Origin: Cryptomeria japonica
Taxonomy: Eukaryota; Streptophyta; Pinopsida; Cupressales; Cupressaceae
Reading direction: 5' to 3'
DNA length: 64,000 bases
NCBI RefSeq assembly: GCF_030272615.1
Contig: NC_081414.1
Span: forward strand, 305,495,164 to 305,559,163
The position numbers and the translations under genes are program-made. The stretch's first letter is position 1. Each line of letters opens with the position of its first letter. The notes below the pieces were generated by a model, which saw only the letters and a program-made list of their open reading frames with translations, did no database searches and had not been told where the DNA came from. Below, one piece after another: positions 12,780 through 24,798 of this stretch.

Positions 12780-13155
12780 CTATAGAACTAGTTATATAGA
12801 AGTTGAAATGTTAGTTATGAAATCATGTTTTAGTATAATATACCAAATTAAATTACTTGAACATAGAAATTATGCAAATTGAACCAAAACCATTTAACTC
12901 TTCTTTTTCATCTCAAAATATATCTAATGGCTTTGTGGTGATTTAGAGCAAGTGATATGCCCAATGAGACTCATAGACCCAAGTTAGTCATAGAACCAAG
13001 TTATAGAGAGTCATAGACCCAAGTTAGTCTAAAAGGAAAGTAACTATCCATTCCCATGCTCATGCATACTTACATGACTAATGTTTCCCTTGTGTATCCT
13101 AAACATTGGAGAGACCTTATTTGACTTGCCTAATCAATGTGGTTTTTATCCTAAT
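12780..13155. other. Non-coding spacer
   Basis: No gene is visible. The phrase CATAGACCCAAGTTAGTC occurs twice, at about 12973 and 13012. Confidence 0.4.
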
Positions 13156-13790
13156 ATGAAATATTGAGTTTTACCCTTCCATCTTACACCCTCACCTCCC
13201 TCCACTAACTTCCTTTCCACCTTAACCCTACCCCTATTCTATCCTAGCATCTCCCTTTCTCTCATACCTTATATCTCACACTCCCCTCCATAATACCTAC
13301 CCCTTTACCCCTTTATTCCCCTAAAATAACCTATTGTAACCCACATCTCGTAAGTCTTACTTCCTTTATTTCCCTAAGCTTACCTCTAACACACACCTAT
13401 TAACCTACCATTTCCATCTTATCACCTACCCCCATCCTAGTCTACCCATATCCTATACCTATCCTAACCTACCACCCTACCCCCTTACCCTTTTTCCTTT
13501 CCCCTTATAACTCCCATTATAACCTACATCCCCTTTACCCTTTCATTACCCCCTTATACTTCCCACTCCAATTTATTCCCCAACATATCGTAAATCCAAC
13601 CCCTTCTACCACCCACATCCTAAACCTCTTTCCTTCCCACGTATCTCCTTCTTCCATCATTTATATCCCTTATGTACCCATTTCCCCACACATCCCATTC
13701 CCTCCTCTTTCTTCACATAGCAGCTACCCTTAACATTTCCTACCACTCCCCCCTCATATTTCTCTCCACCATATCATATCATCCTTTTGG
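13156..13790. repeat. Pyrimidine/A-rich tract almost devoid of G
   Basis: The plus strand consists of C, T and A with short runs such as CCTACCCC and CCCTTAC. I count 11 G in the 580 bases from 13201 to 13780. There is no simple repeat unit and no credible gene; the short frame at 13672-13854 just reads through it. The edges are abrupt, with normal composition on both sides. Confidence 0.9.
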
Positions 13791-13799
13791 ACAAGAGCC

Positions 13800-15865
13800 C
13801 CTAGCACAAGATGGCCACCATGAAGCCAATTTAGTAATAGGTCAATATTTTTGAGTTTGGTTATGAATAAGGTCTTAGAAGACCATATTTCATGTAATAA
13901 ATGTCATTAAGACCATTAGATGGTGTATTGAGTCCTAGTGTGGGTCACGATGATCAATATTGTCAAAATTGTCACTATGTTGCAAATATGCCTCAATGGG
14001 TCAAATGTGATGTTTAATGATATTTAAAGGTTTTATATACCTATTTTAACCTATTTATATCATTTTTGAGTCATAGTGGTCTTGGGTTGAGTCTAGGAAC
14101 AATTTTTGACAATGTTGCTAATATTTTCAACATTGTTGAAGCAACGTTTTGTGCATTTTATGAGCAATTAGGTGTTAGTTTGTTGAGACAAGTTTAAAAG
14201 GTGGTTATAACCATTTAGGGAGGATTTGGAGTTGTTTAATAAGGAACTCTCCATGACCAAGGGTCGGTTGAGCATTGTAACTAAGCACAATTAATGAATA
14301 TCTCAGTTTTACCCTACAATTTCTGAGTTCTTTAAGGTTGCAAACTGCTATATTGGAGTTTGGAATTCATTAGCATGTTATTTTTCTTTAAAAATATCTT
14401 TAATGTGTTATAGGGGTCAATCCTCTTCAATCTCCCTTTTGTTTCATCTTGTTTCATTATGTATTGCAAAAGTTATAGTCAAATTGGTGAAAACTGTCAA
14501 AAATCTAGTCTAGGGTAACCCGAGGCAAACTAAAATGCATTAGGGGTCATTTCAATGTTTATAAATATATTTAAAGGCATGGGATGACCCATAAAATTAT
14601 GTATTTTATTTTCTTAATCATTTTAGGGTCTCATGAGCATTTTGGCACGTGCAAATATGTGGAAGGTGTCTATTTTTGTGTCTTAATCTGAGCACACAAT
14701 GTATGCATGAATTTTGGATGGTGTAATTGACTCAAGGGTCCTTGAATATTCTTGTTAAAGGATTGGGGAATTTGGTATTGAGTTTTGTGTTGGTGGAAGG
14801 TTTAAGGAGGTACACTATAATCATAATTAATGTTAGAGAGTTTTATGAAGAAGAATGACCATGAAAGGAGTGACTATCTGAAGTGCTTGAGATTGTCACA
14901 AAAAGTGAGTGTTGCAACACTGAATCTTCCTTTGACCTTTGGGTGGTTGTGAGGGTAAAGACCCATGGTGGTATATGTTGAGTGGTCCTTGTAAGAGTGT
15001 CTGAAATTACATTGGTTTTTGGATATCTAATACATTTTGTGAGTTGAGTACCAGGGGGTATTAGAAGACCCAGTTGAAGGAGGATTTGTGTGAATAAGGG
15101 TTGAGGGTGTTGGTGGTGATTGAATGTTGGAGAGTTGGATTATGACTTAGACATGTTTATTTGTACTATTTGAGTGTGATTCAATGGTTGGGTGAGCGTT
15201 GGTGAGTATGGGTGTGTTTTGGGGTATTGAATCCTTTTGAGTAACTTGTGGCCTTGTGAGGGGTCTTGTGAGTCAGTGAAGGATTGACACCTAATTGAAT
15301 AGGTGAGTTGGGAGAAATATCTCCCTAGTTTGTTTATTTTATTGTATTCTCTGCATCACCATGCCTTTTTTCTATCAATCCATTCACAATGATACAAGAT
15401 AACAAAATGTTCATGTGGCCAGTTTGTTCAAGGGGAAAATGTCACTAATCAAGTTGAAATGTTAATTTCTCAATCTGCCTAAGCTAAAAGGCTAAAATTA
15501 ATTGCAAAAGATAGAACAAGGCTACAAGAAAATAAATCATCCATATTACCTAAACCCACATTATCAACAAAATCTAGAAATAACCTTGTATGTAAATAAT
15601 TTATCATGCCAAAATTGCCAATTCTAACATGAAAATGAGACCACGGAAAGCTCTAGAATAATTACTACTATTCATTCACATGTTCATTATTAACCTCAAT
15701 CACCATAAAAGATGAACAAATTGGTTATAACAAAGAATATGTTTCCTAAATGTAAATATTAATTCAGAGATATGGTTTTGACAAGAGCCATAATGCGAGA
15801 AACATATAGCATCCCTTATGCATTGTCTACTTAAACTACATAGAAAAATGAAGAGATATGGGTTT
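13800..15865. other. Non-coding stretch, probable old LTR sequence
   Basis: No long open frame is visible on either strand. From about 13850 to 15340 the plus strand is GT-rich with recurrent words such as GGGTCA and TTGAGTG, unlike the C-rich tract next to it. I see no TG...CA borders that I can defend. Confidence 0.4.
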
Positions 15866-15869
15866 ATGA

Positions 15870-16300
15870 ACCCTTGAAATCATAATCATCATGCCATGAT
15901 CATCAAAACACTTAGTCACCTTATAGATACAATCAACCATAGTATAATGTGCATCACGCCAATCCATGTCGAATACTATGTTGTAAGATCCCAAGGGCGT
16001 AATTCAAAGATCCACTAATACATGGTGATGCCCCTGAAAGCCAATTGGAAAACCATAACCACTAAATGTACAACCACCTTGTGATCCCTTGAGAATAAAT
16101 CAACCTTCCACCTATTATCCTATCTAGATGCCCACTAGCTTGCAACACTCCATTATAGATGGGAAAATAAAAGAATAGGATGCCCTAAAATCAAATGTTA
16201 CACTAATACATTCACTATTAATCATACCTACAACCTCAATGATCATGGAATAATGGTCAATTTGCTAGTTCCAACAAACTTTGAAGACCACCAAAATCAT
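15870..16300 (-). pseudogene. Gypsy protease fragment
   Basis: On the minus strand the frame gives ITPLGSYNIVFDMDWRDAH, matching VTPLGSYGIVLGMDWLYAH in the protease of the gypsy at 35156-49085. The nucleotide sequence is also colinear with 42680-43050. The usual DSG active site is diverged (DFRASYSF). Several stops are present. It belongs to an older chromovirus-like element whose gag lies at 26470-26760; the two parts were separated by the short-LTR element at 16387-25090. Confidence 0.75.
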
Positions 16301-16386
16301 GACCTACATAAAAAAGAATGCAATAGCAAAGAAAGGAAATGCCTTCTAGTGATCTATGAATTCCTATTCTAATTAGACAATTTAAA

Positions 16387-16680
16387 TGAAAGTAGAGGAG
16401 CAATATTACAACATAGAAAACCAAATTTTATTGATTGATTAATAATAGATTGCATTGTCTCTTTATTTATAGAGGATTTTATTCAAATTTATATAAAAGA
16501 AACCAAATAAAAATGGAATAATACAAACCACTAGATTGAAGACGTAGACATCAAGTGAAGGAATGTGGAGGACAATCAAACATAAATTTCAGAAATGTCA
16601 AAACTAGACTTGAACGAATCCTATAGTTCAGTTGTGGCTACTACAAACATGGACTAAGATAAATTAATTTCTTCCAATCC
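16387..16680 (-). repeat. 3' LTR of short-LTR element
   Basis: It starts TGAAAGTAGAGG and ends TTTCTTCCAATC; it aligns over its full length with 24799-25090. The right end has lost the canonical CA. The TSD TTAAA is directly to the left. Confidence 0.8.
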
Positions 16681-16943
16681 TCCCCCTTAATTTCTACCAC
16701 ACCTCAAATGGAATCACACTATTGGTTCTTGAGGATACTAGATTTTTGTGGGCTCTACTGGCCTCAAACATTACTTACAAAAAATTTAGAAAATAAAATG
16801 ATACAACATTCAACCATATCATTTGCTTATCCATTGACAAGTTCACTCATATTTTCAAAAGATCAAATAGCTGGTGTCCACCTCTAAGTGTAATCTCTTC
16901 CTTTGTTGGCTACCACAAATCATTATCTTCAAATAGTAGTCCT
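16681..16943 (-). other. Internal part of short-LTR element, left of copia-1
   Basis: It holds the polypurine tract at 16681-16692 and about 250 bp of non-coding sequence. The last five bases, GTCCT (16939-16943), are the target duplication of copia-1. Confidence 0.75.
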
Positions 16944-18012
16944 TGTTAGGTCCTAGAGATAACTGAGGGGGGGGGGGGGGGTGGGTGAATCAGTTGTCCA
17001 ATAAATATAAACCAAAACAAACTTAACCAAACTTAATGCTTAATACTAGTAAACCAAACTTTATGCCGGTAGACAGTTTTATCAATTAATTATAGTACCG
17101 GTAAAGATTAATGCATGAAACACAAAGACAATAACATCCACAATGCATAACACCAATATTTGTACATGGAAACCCTGTAAGGGGAAAAAATACAATGGGA
17201 AACCTTACCCACAATTAGATGATACTACTGCAGATAGTATGTGCGTACAATATGGAGTCTGCACATGAAGAAAGGCCAGCTGCCTAGAGCTCACTGCTCA
17301 ATCAAAAAATGGAAGTCACACTGACTACAATTGGATGGTTAAATCCAATGATTATGTACTACTTAGAATAACATCTTCGTATGTTGGATTCAGTACCAGT
17401 TAAGCTCTGATATGCCATCTTCAAACCTTCCTTCAATCTTGAATGATGTCTATGTGTATAGCTCTTTTTATATTTGCATATACCTTATTACAATTCTTTT
17501 CCCAATTCCACACAATCTCATAAATGAGATCTTACATTTATACCATAACCTAAGACCAAATGAGTAGGTCGGCTCACTAAGAGATATTACAATAAAATCA
17601 ATTGAAAATGAATCAATATCTGAAGCATCATGTTGGCTCAATGCATTTACAATAATAATAAATCATCTTCATGATGTATCATGGTGATCTGGAATAGATA
17701 TGCTTGCTGGTGCATAACCTAGACCTATTTGCCAGTAACAAAAAATATGCAAACTTGAATAAACCAATAAACAAATCACCAAAACCAAGTATCCAAATGA
17801 TGTCTTCGACATAACCAAGTAATCTCCAAGTCATTCCAAGTTCCGGTGAACAATATATCCTGCCGGTGAACCAAATACTGGTGACTGTGCATAACTCACT
17901 GACATGCTGGTGAACATATCCAAAGATCTCCAAGTGCTGATAAGTGTTGACAGATGTTGACAAGTGTTGACATCAATGACAAAACCATATCAACATATCC
18001 AAAATACCAACA
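16944..18012 (-). repeat. 3' LTR of copia-1
   Basis: It has TGTTAGGTCC...ATACCAACA ends, 1069 bp. A run of 15 G at 16967-16981 lies in the loop of a conserved hairpin (AACTGA/TCAGTT) near the LTR end; the partner LTR has a shorter, interrupted run. Differences between the two LTRs are frequent, so the insertion is not recent. Confidence 0.92.
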
Positions 18013-18260
18013 ATATGCCCCTTTGGCATTGATGGCAACAGAAGATGGAAAAGCCCTCAAAGTGCCAAAACAAAAATGCCAAAAACCAAAAACCAACAAT
18101 CGCCCAAAGAGATCATCAAAATATAGATACAGAGAGTAACAATCTCTCCCAAAAAGATAAAGTATTTTTCCATAGATATCTCTCCCCCTTTGACATCAAA
18201 TACCAAAGAAATATAAAAACCAGATTCTCATATAAAATACTAACTGATTACGAAATACCA
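18013..18260 (-). other. Polypurine tracts of copia-1
   Basis: On the minus strand CCAAAGGGGCATAT abuts the 3' LTR. A stronger tract, GTCAAAGGGGGAGAGA, lies near 18180-18196. The flanking words GCCATCAATG and GATGTCAAAG recur in copia-2 and in the outer element. Confidence 0.6.
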
Positions 18261-18261
18261 A

Positions 18262-19141
18262 CTACTCTCCCTGAGAAGTAGCTCTCCTCATCAAAGCCAG
18301 AGTAAAAGATTTCTCTATTAATTCTTTTGGTTGATGACAAACATCAACTGTCCAAGTCTCTACCGGTGGGGGTATAACCCCAAGCTTCTCTCTGAGATAT
18401 TCAAAAGTCTCCTTAGTCAAAAGCTTAGTTAAAAGTATCTGCAAATTGCTCTTTAGTATTCACATAAACCAACTTCACTTCTTTTGCTTCAACATTCTCT
18501 TTAAGAAAATTGAATTTGATAGAAACACGTTTAGTCTTTGAGTAAAATACCAGGTTCTTAGATATATCAATTACTGCCATATTATCACAGTAAATAGTTA
18601 TAGGTTCCTTGCATTTTACCTTTATGTCCTTCAACATTTTCTTTATCCATAATACCTGTGTGCAATTAATTGCTGCTGCAACATATTCTGATACTGCTGT
18701 TGATAAAGATGTGCAACTTTGTTTCTTGCTCAACCAAGAGATTAATCTGCTACCAAGAAAAAATGCTCCACCTATGGTAACTTTTCTATCATCTACATCT
18801 CCTACTCAATTTGCATCTGTGTATGCACATAAATCAATTTTTTCATCTCTAGGATACCATAATCCAAGATTTGTAGTGTCTTGTAGGTACTGGAAAATCC
18901 TTTTCACTGTTGATTCATGATTTTCTTTAGGATTACTCTAAAATCTTGAAACAATACATAGTGCATTCATAATATCAGGTCTTGTTTGTGTTAAATACAG
19001 TAAACCTCCTATCATAGACTTGTATCTAGTCGGATTAACAAGTGTTGATTCATCCTTCAATGATAGTTTGTCAGTTGTAGTCATAAGTGTGCTTACCGGT
19101 TTAAATTTTTCCATTCCAAATTTATTTAGTAATTCCTTCAA
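18262..19141 (-). pseudogene. copia-1 RNase H and end of reverse transcriptase
   Basis: From 19141 the minus strand encodes the connection block (ELLNKFGMEKFKPVSTLM) and the MIGGLLYLTQTRPDIM motif, then RNase H with CAYTDAN, KKQSCTSLSTAVSEYVA and the late YVNTKEQFADTF. RNase H degrades the RNA strand of the RNA-DNA hybrid during reverse transcription. Stops break the frame near 18939, after TDAN (about 18800) and after ADTF (18425), so it is not functional. The polypurine region and 3' LTR follow. Confidence 0.85.
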
Positions 19142-19186
19142 GTATTTAGATTGACATAAGAATATACCTTTATCAGTCTATGAAAT

Positions 19187-20440
19187 CTATAATCCTAAGA
19201 AGAATTTTATCTCTCCAATCATAGACATTTCAAATTCTTTTTGCATCTTAATAGAAAAGTCTTTACATAATCCATCTTCTCCTCTAAAGATTATATCATC
19301 AAAAAAAACTTCAATAACCAAGATGTCATCATTAGTCACTTTGTAATATAGATTGTTGTCAGCATTACCTTTAGTGAAACCAATCTTCAAAAGATATTTA
19401 TCCAATCTAGCATACCAAGCTCTAGGAGCTTGCTTTAGTCCATACAAATATTTCCTTAACCTGCAAACCATATCTTTGTCATTTGTTAATGAAAATTCAT
19501 CAGGTTGTTCAATATAAACTTCTTCTTCAAGATCGCCATTCAAAAATGCACATTTAACATCCATTTGATATACTTTATAGTTCTTGTGTGCTACAAAAGC
19601 TAAGAATAATCTGACTGCCTCAATTCTAGCTACCGATGCAAAGGTTTCATTATAATCAGTTCCTTCTTTCTGTGAATATCCCTTACACACTAATCTTGCT
19701 TTATTTCTAATTACCTTACCATCTTCATTAAGTTTATTTCTGAATACCCATTTAGTTCCAATTACATTTTTGTCTTTAGGCCGGGGAACTAATGTCCATG
19801 TGTTATTCTTTTCAATTTGTTCCAATTCATCTTCCATAACTTTAATCCAGTGTTTATCTTCACATGCCTCATTAATTGATGCTGGTTCAATTTGAGAAAT
19901 AAGACACGCCTCTTCATTTGTCAGTCTTCCTCTAGTCATAACTCCTTGATACTTGTTCTCAATTATTTGATCTTTAGAGTGGTTCAATCTTACATACTGG
20001 GGTGTTTTTACTTGCTGTTGTTCCTCAGTCACTGTGGAATTCTCAGATGATACTGGTGTGACTGGATCAACATTTTGTATCAGTGTACTCATTGTAGGTT
20101 CATTTGTGATTATCCCTATTGCCGGTTCAGAGTCTATGGACCTTCTAAACTGTTCATCAATCTTCACATTTGCACTCTCAATAATTTTTTGCAATCTCTT
20201 ATTAAAACATCTATATGCCTTTCTCTTAGATGAATAGCCAATAAAAATTCCTTCATCACTTCTAGGATCAAATTTGCCAATATACTCATCTCTCCTAATA
20301 TAGCATTTACTTCCAAATATTCTAAAATATTTAAGTGTAGGAGTATTACCAAACCATAGTTCATGAGGGGTCTTACCGGTTTCACCTTGATGTGAACTTT
20401 GTTGAATGTATAGACTGATGTATTCACTGCTTCTCTCCAA
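19187..20440 (-). pseudogene. copia-1 integrase C terminus and reverse transcriptase
   Basis: This 417-codon open frame holds the integrase C-terminal region ([31 protein letters not shown]), a variable linker and the reverse transcriptase. The reverse transcriptase has [72 protein letters not shown] and the catalytic motif FFDDII with both Asp retained. A stop follows FFLGL at 19187. This is the best preserved part of the element. The listed start is a chance ATG after a frameshift near 20430; the true frame enters from the integrase core. The enzyme copies element RNA into DNA in cytoplasmic particles. Confidence 0.9.
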
Positions 20441-20441
20441 T

Positions 20442-20840
20442 ATACATGAGGTAGGTTTTCTTCTGATATCATGCTTCTAGCTACATCCAAGATAGTTTTG
20501 TTCTTTCTTTTTACAACTCCATTTTGCTAGGGTGTCTGGGGTGCTGATAATTGTCTTCTGATCCCATTCACTTCACAGAATGCATTAAATTTCTTACATG
20601 TTAACTCACCTCCTTGATCTGATCTCAAGCATTTGATTTTCTTACTGGTTTCATTCTCTACCATTACCTTGAATAATTTGAATTTCCCAAAAGCTTCTGA
20701 TTTCTCCCTGAGAAAAGTAACCCAACACATTCTAGAATAGTCATCAATGATTAGCATAAAATATCTATCTCCTTGTAAGCTTCTAGTTCTTGCTAGACCA
20801 CATAAATCAATATGAATTAAGTCAAGAGAATTATTGGATT
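20442..20840 (-). pseudogene. copia-1 integrase catalytic core
   Basis: The frame carries the core blocks MLIIDDYSRMCWV, IKCLRSDQGGEL (second catalytic Asp) and APQTP, a stop, then QNGVV and KRKN. In working copia integrases the last block reads NGVVERKN; here the catalytic Glu codon at 20509-20511 is AAA (Lys). A frameshift follows near 20430. Integrase would join the cDNA ends to the host chromosome; this copy cannot. Confidence 0.85.
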
Positions 20841-20914
20841 TATCTGGTATACTCTTAAAAGATGCTCTAACTTGCTTTCCAATTTGACATTCCTTACATA
20901 TTGGATTGTGAGGT

Positions 20915-21450
20915 TTAACAAGCCTTAGTTGTACTAATTTTCACAATGCAATCAAAATTTACATGACAAAGTCTCTTATTCCATAACCAACTTTCATCAA
21001 TATGTACAATCAAGCATGTTCTCTCATGGTTATTCAAATGAAAGATATTACATCTAGTCTGATTACTGATTGCAATTTTCAAACCAGTTCTATTCATGAT
21101 TTTGCATTTACCATTCTTGAATTGTAACTGAAAACCTTTTTCAATTAATTGACCAACACTCAAAATATTATACTTCAAACCTTCAACATAGTAAACATTA
21201 TCAGTATTGTGCTTACCATCAAAAGATATACTTCCTTTTCCTTTGATCAAACAAGCTTTATCATCTCCAAATCTCACTAGACCTCCATTGTATTCCTGAA
21301 AGGTTAAGAATTTACTTTTATCGCCAGTCATATGATGTGGGCATCCTGAATCAATGATCCATTCATCCTTATCTTCAATTTTAGCTTCCAGGGCCTGCTC
21401 TACCAGTTGAACAGTAGGTGTCGGTTGATCTTCTATTATAGCAACAAAAG
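20915..21450 (-). pseudogene. copia-1 protease and integrase zinc-binding region
   Basis: The frame has the aspartic protease motif WIIDSGCPHHMTGD near 21365-21326, the GLKYNILSVGQLIEKGF block, and then the integrase N-terminal region with NKRLCHVNFDCIVK. The protease would cut the polyprotein. The frame follows gag after a stop near 21452 and is broken downstream at about 20915, where the sequence between 20915 and 20840 is riddled with stops. Confidence 0.85.
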
Positions 21451-21451
21451 T

Positions 21452-22486
21452 CTATCCATTGTCTGTTGGTTCCTCATCAGAATCATCAGTAACTCCTTCA
21501 TCAACATAGTAACAAGATTTGTCTCTATTCTTCTTAAATCTGTATCTCTGATATTCAGGGTTAGGTTTATATGTTCTTTTAGCTTCTTCTTTCAATCTTG
21601 CATGTTTATCTGGACACCTAGATGCCATATGACCAACTTTATTGTAGTTAAAACATTTAAAGGGTACTTTACCTTCATACTTACTTCCAACTGGACCTTT
21701 AGGCATTTTCCTTGCAAATAGTGCTTCAAGTTCTTCCAATTCTTCATTCTCCTTCCTACTTTCTTCAAGTTCTCTTGCATAAAAGGATTTCCAATCAAAT
21801 TTATCAAATGATGATGATGATGATGCAGATGATGTTGATGCCTTAAAATCTAAATCTGTCTTTATAGTAGCAACATGACCAAATTCCTCAAGTTCAAAAG
21901 CTGAAAGTTTTCCAACCAAAGTGTCTCTAGATACTGATGTATTAGGCATTGTTCTCAATTCATTGATAGCAGTTACTTTCATTTTGTATACTGGTGGCAA
22001 AGCTCTTAAAACTTTAGAAACAATTTCATCTTCACTTACGGTTCCTCCACAACATTGTATACCCAAAACAATTTCATTTACTCTTTCCATAAAAGAAGAA
22101 ATCCTTTCATCTTCTTCCATTTCTAGATTTTCATACCTGACCTAAAAGCATTCAAGTTTTGCAATTTTGACTGTGGAATCTCCTTCATTCAATGTTTCCA
22201 GTTTGTCCCAAATAGCTTTAGCAGTAGATCTATCTGATAATCCCATGATTTTTTGATTTGATAATGCGCTCAAAAGTGCTTCTCTTGATTTGCAATCATT
22301 TTCCTTATCTTTACCTAAGGTTGGTGGATTAGGTTGACCTTGAGTAGGAGAAACATAACCATTCTTTGTAACTTCCCATATGTCCTTTCCAATGCAATTC
22401 AAATGTGTCTCCATCCTGATCTTCCATATGCCATAGTTAGTTCCATCAAGTTTAGGACTATCCTTCTTGAAATAGTTAGAAGACAT
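21452..22486 (-). pseudogene. copia-1 gag
   Basis: Gag starts at the ATG at 22486 (SSNYFKKDSPKLDGTNYGIW), about 60 bases inside the primer site. One stop near 22142 interrupts it before VRYENLEMEEDERISSFMERV. The C-terminal part has an acidic Glu-rich stretch and one zinc knuckle, CFNYNKVGHMASRC, whose second Cys is a Tyr (copia-2 has CFACNKIGHFASKC). Gag forms the virus-like particle and binds the element RNA. A second stop ends the frame at 21452. Confidence 0.9.
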
Positions 22487-22527
22487 TGGATCTCCTCAAG
22501 CTTTTAAACTTCTGCAAAAAGAGGACT

Positions 22528-22543
22528 AGGCTTTGATACCAAT
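22528..22543 (-). other. Primer binding site of copia-1
   Basis: The minus strand reads ATTGGTATCAAAGCC directly after the 5' LTR end. This is the usual initiator-tRNA-Met complement (TGGTATCAGAGC) with one visible change. Confidence 0.85.
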
Positions 22544-23607
22544 TGTTAGGTCCTAGAGACAATTGAGAGGGGGGTGGGAGTGAATGAGTTGTCCAATAAA
22601 TATAAACCAAAACAAACTTAACCAAACTTAATGCTTAATACCGGTAAACCAAACTTTATGCCGGTAGATAGTTTTATCAATTAATTGTAGTACCGGTAAA
22701 GATTAATGCATGAAATAGAAAGACAATAACATCCACAACACATAACACCAATATTTGTATGTGGAAACCTTGTAAGGGGAAAAACTATGGTGGGAAACCT
22801 TACCCACAATTAGATGATACTACTATAGATAGTATGTGCATACAATATGGAGTTTGCACATGTAGAGAGGCTAGTTTCCTAGAGCTCATTGCTCAATCAC
22901 AAAATGGGAGTCACACTGACTATAATTGGATGGTTAAATCCAATGATTATGTACTACTCAGAATAGCATCTTCATATGCTGGATTTAGTATTGGTTAAGC
23001 TCTGATATACCTTCTTCAAACCATCCTTCAATCTTGAATGATGTCTGCATGTATAGCTCTACTTATATTCGCATATACCTTATTACAATTCTTTTCCCAA
23101 TTCCATACAATCTCATAAATGGGATCTTACATTTATACCATAACCTAAGACCAAATGAGTAGGTCAGCTCACTAAGAGATATTACAATAAAATTAATTAC
23201 AAATGAATCAATATCTGATGCATCATGTTGGCTCAATGCATTTATAATAATAATAAATCATCTTCATGATGTGTCGTGCTAATCTGGAATAGATATGCTT
23301 GTCGGTGCATAACCTGGACCTATTTGCCAATAACAACAAATATGCAAACTTGAATAGACCAATAAACAAATCACCAAAACCAAGTGTCGAAATGATGTCT
23401 TTGACATAACCAAGTAATCTCCAAGTCATTCTAAGTACCGGTGAACAATACATCCTGCCAGAGAACCAAATACCGGCGACTGTGCATAAGTCACTGATAT
23501 GCCGGTGAACATAACCAAAGATCTCCAAGTGCTGATAAGTGTTGATAGATGTTGACAAGTGTTGACATCAATGACAAAACCATATCAATATATCCAAAAT
23601 ACCAACA
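22544..23607 (-). repeat. 5' LTR of copia-1
   Basis: 1064 bp with TGTTAGGTCC...ATACCAACA ends, colinear with 16944-18012. GTCCT follows at 23608-23612 as the target duplication. Short frames on both strands inside it are mirrored in the other LTR and are not genes. Confidence 0.92.
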
Positions 23608-23612
23608 GTCCT

Positions 23613-24798
23613 TTGCCTTCAGGCTCTCAATACATAATTGATACATCTTTGGCTTCGAAAATTGCTTCAACACCTTGAAATCTTCATTCACCCCTTTATG
23701 TTTATTACAAATTTCTTTCACTCTCTTAAGCTTCAACTATTGTCGTAGTTTTATTTAAACACTTAATTGGTGGTCTTCAGATCTTTTTCTTTTTCTTCAA
23801 TGAGCTTTTATTTTGAGGGTGATGACATAGTTGTGCTCCCCCTAATTTCTTCAATTGTTTGCTAACAGTCTCTTCAAAATCTGATTCTTTTTGTAACTTC
23901 ACCTAGACTTCTACAACTGAAGTGCAACTTACATCTATTGAGCTTCATCTCATACATAAAAATTTACAAAAACAAATTCTTATTGATTTCTTAGTTTCTT
24001 TCACTTTTTTATTTTTTTCCCAACTACTACAATAGTCATACTCATTGATTTCTCCTTAATAGTAAACTCATCTTGTCCACAAAATTCTCATTATTTAAGA
24101 ATATATTCAATCTTTCTTTGCACTTTTTCTACTTTCCACTATCCTTCAATTTTCCATAGGAAACATTAACATTGACAAACATCATTTAGTTTGCAAGTAC
24201 CTACACATCCATACTTGGGATTTATCTTCGCTTCCTATCTCTGAATAAAAAACAAAACACTAATTAAATGATATCAAATTGATTAACAAATATTGATTCA
24301 TATTGACAATAATTATGTATAGACAATAACCATCCACTTTTATTGAATAGAAAAAACAAACATATAAATAGTACTAAAAGAGAAAATAAACACCCTCTAG
24401 TAGTGGACAATGTATAATAGACACTATTCATTTTGGTTGCCTCTAGATAAGGGCTTGTTCATAGTCTCTATTTCCCCTACATCAATGCCTTCACCTTCTC
24501 CCCAACCTATTGTAATATAGAGCCAATTTGGTCCTTGGTCAGATGACCCTTCTTAGTGGCATCCTACGAGGCTTGAGAAACCTTCCCCTTAGCCATTTAA
24601 GTAGTTCCTCTACTTTCTGCTTGCTCTGCTAGGAGACCAATGCTCTTCTCTTGCCTAAAATATTTTGCACAATCAAAAGTGTAAGAGGGAATATCACTAG
24701 CTAACATATTACTTCTTCTTGTTTTCATTGATATCAATCTCATAATTGTAGACCCTCTCATGAGGGAGTTTGGGCTAGGCCAGGTTTGATACCAAATT
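23613..24798 (-). other. Internal region of short-LTR element, right of copia-1
   Basis: About 1.19 kb ends at a primer site (TTGGTATCAAACC, minus strand, about 24784-24796). Reading inward on the minus strand there is a short, stop-ridden frame with MAKGKVSQAS and KKGHLTKDQIGSILQ near 24600-24480, and KLKRVKEICNKHKGVNEDFK near 23736-23660. I do not recognise either; they may be remnants of a captured or ancestral gene. Confidence 0.55.

Larger units (their letters stand above)
16944..23607 (-). mobile_element. copia-1: nearly full-length Ty1/copia retrotransposon
   Basis: A 6664-bp element with LTRs at 16944-18012 and 22544-23607 and a perfect 5-bp target duplication GTCCT (16939-16943 and 23608-23612). 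Its order is 5' LTR, primer site, gag, protease, integrase, reverse transcriptase, RNase H, polypurine tracts, 3' LTR, as in Ty1/copia. The [15 protein letters not shown] block and repeated AGGGGGAG tracts before the 3' LTR resemble Sireviruses. All genes are interrupted by stops or frameshifts, and the integrase catalytic Glu is a Lys, so it is inactive. It landed in the short-LTR element. Confidence 0.92.
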
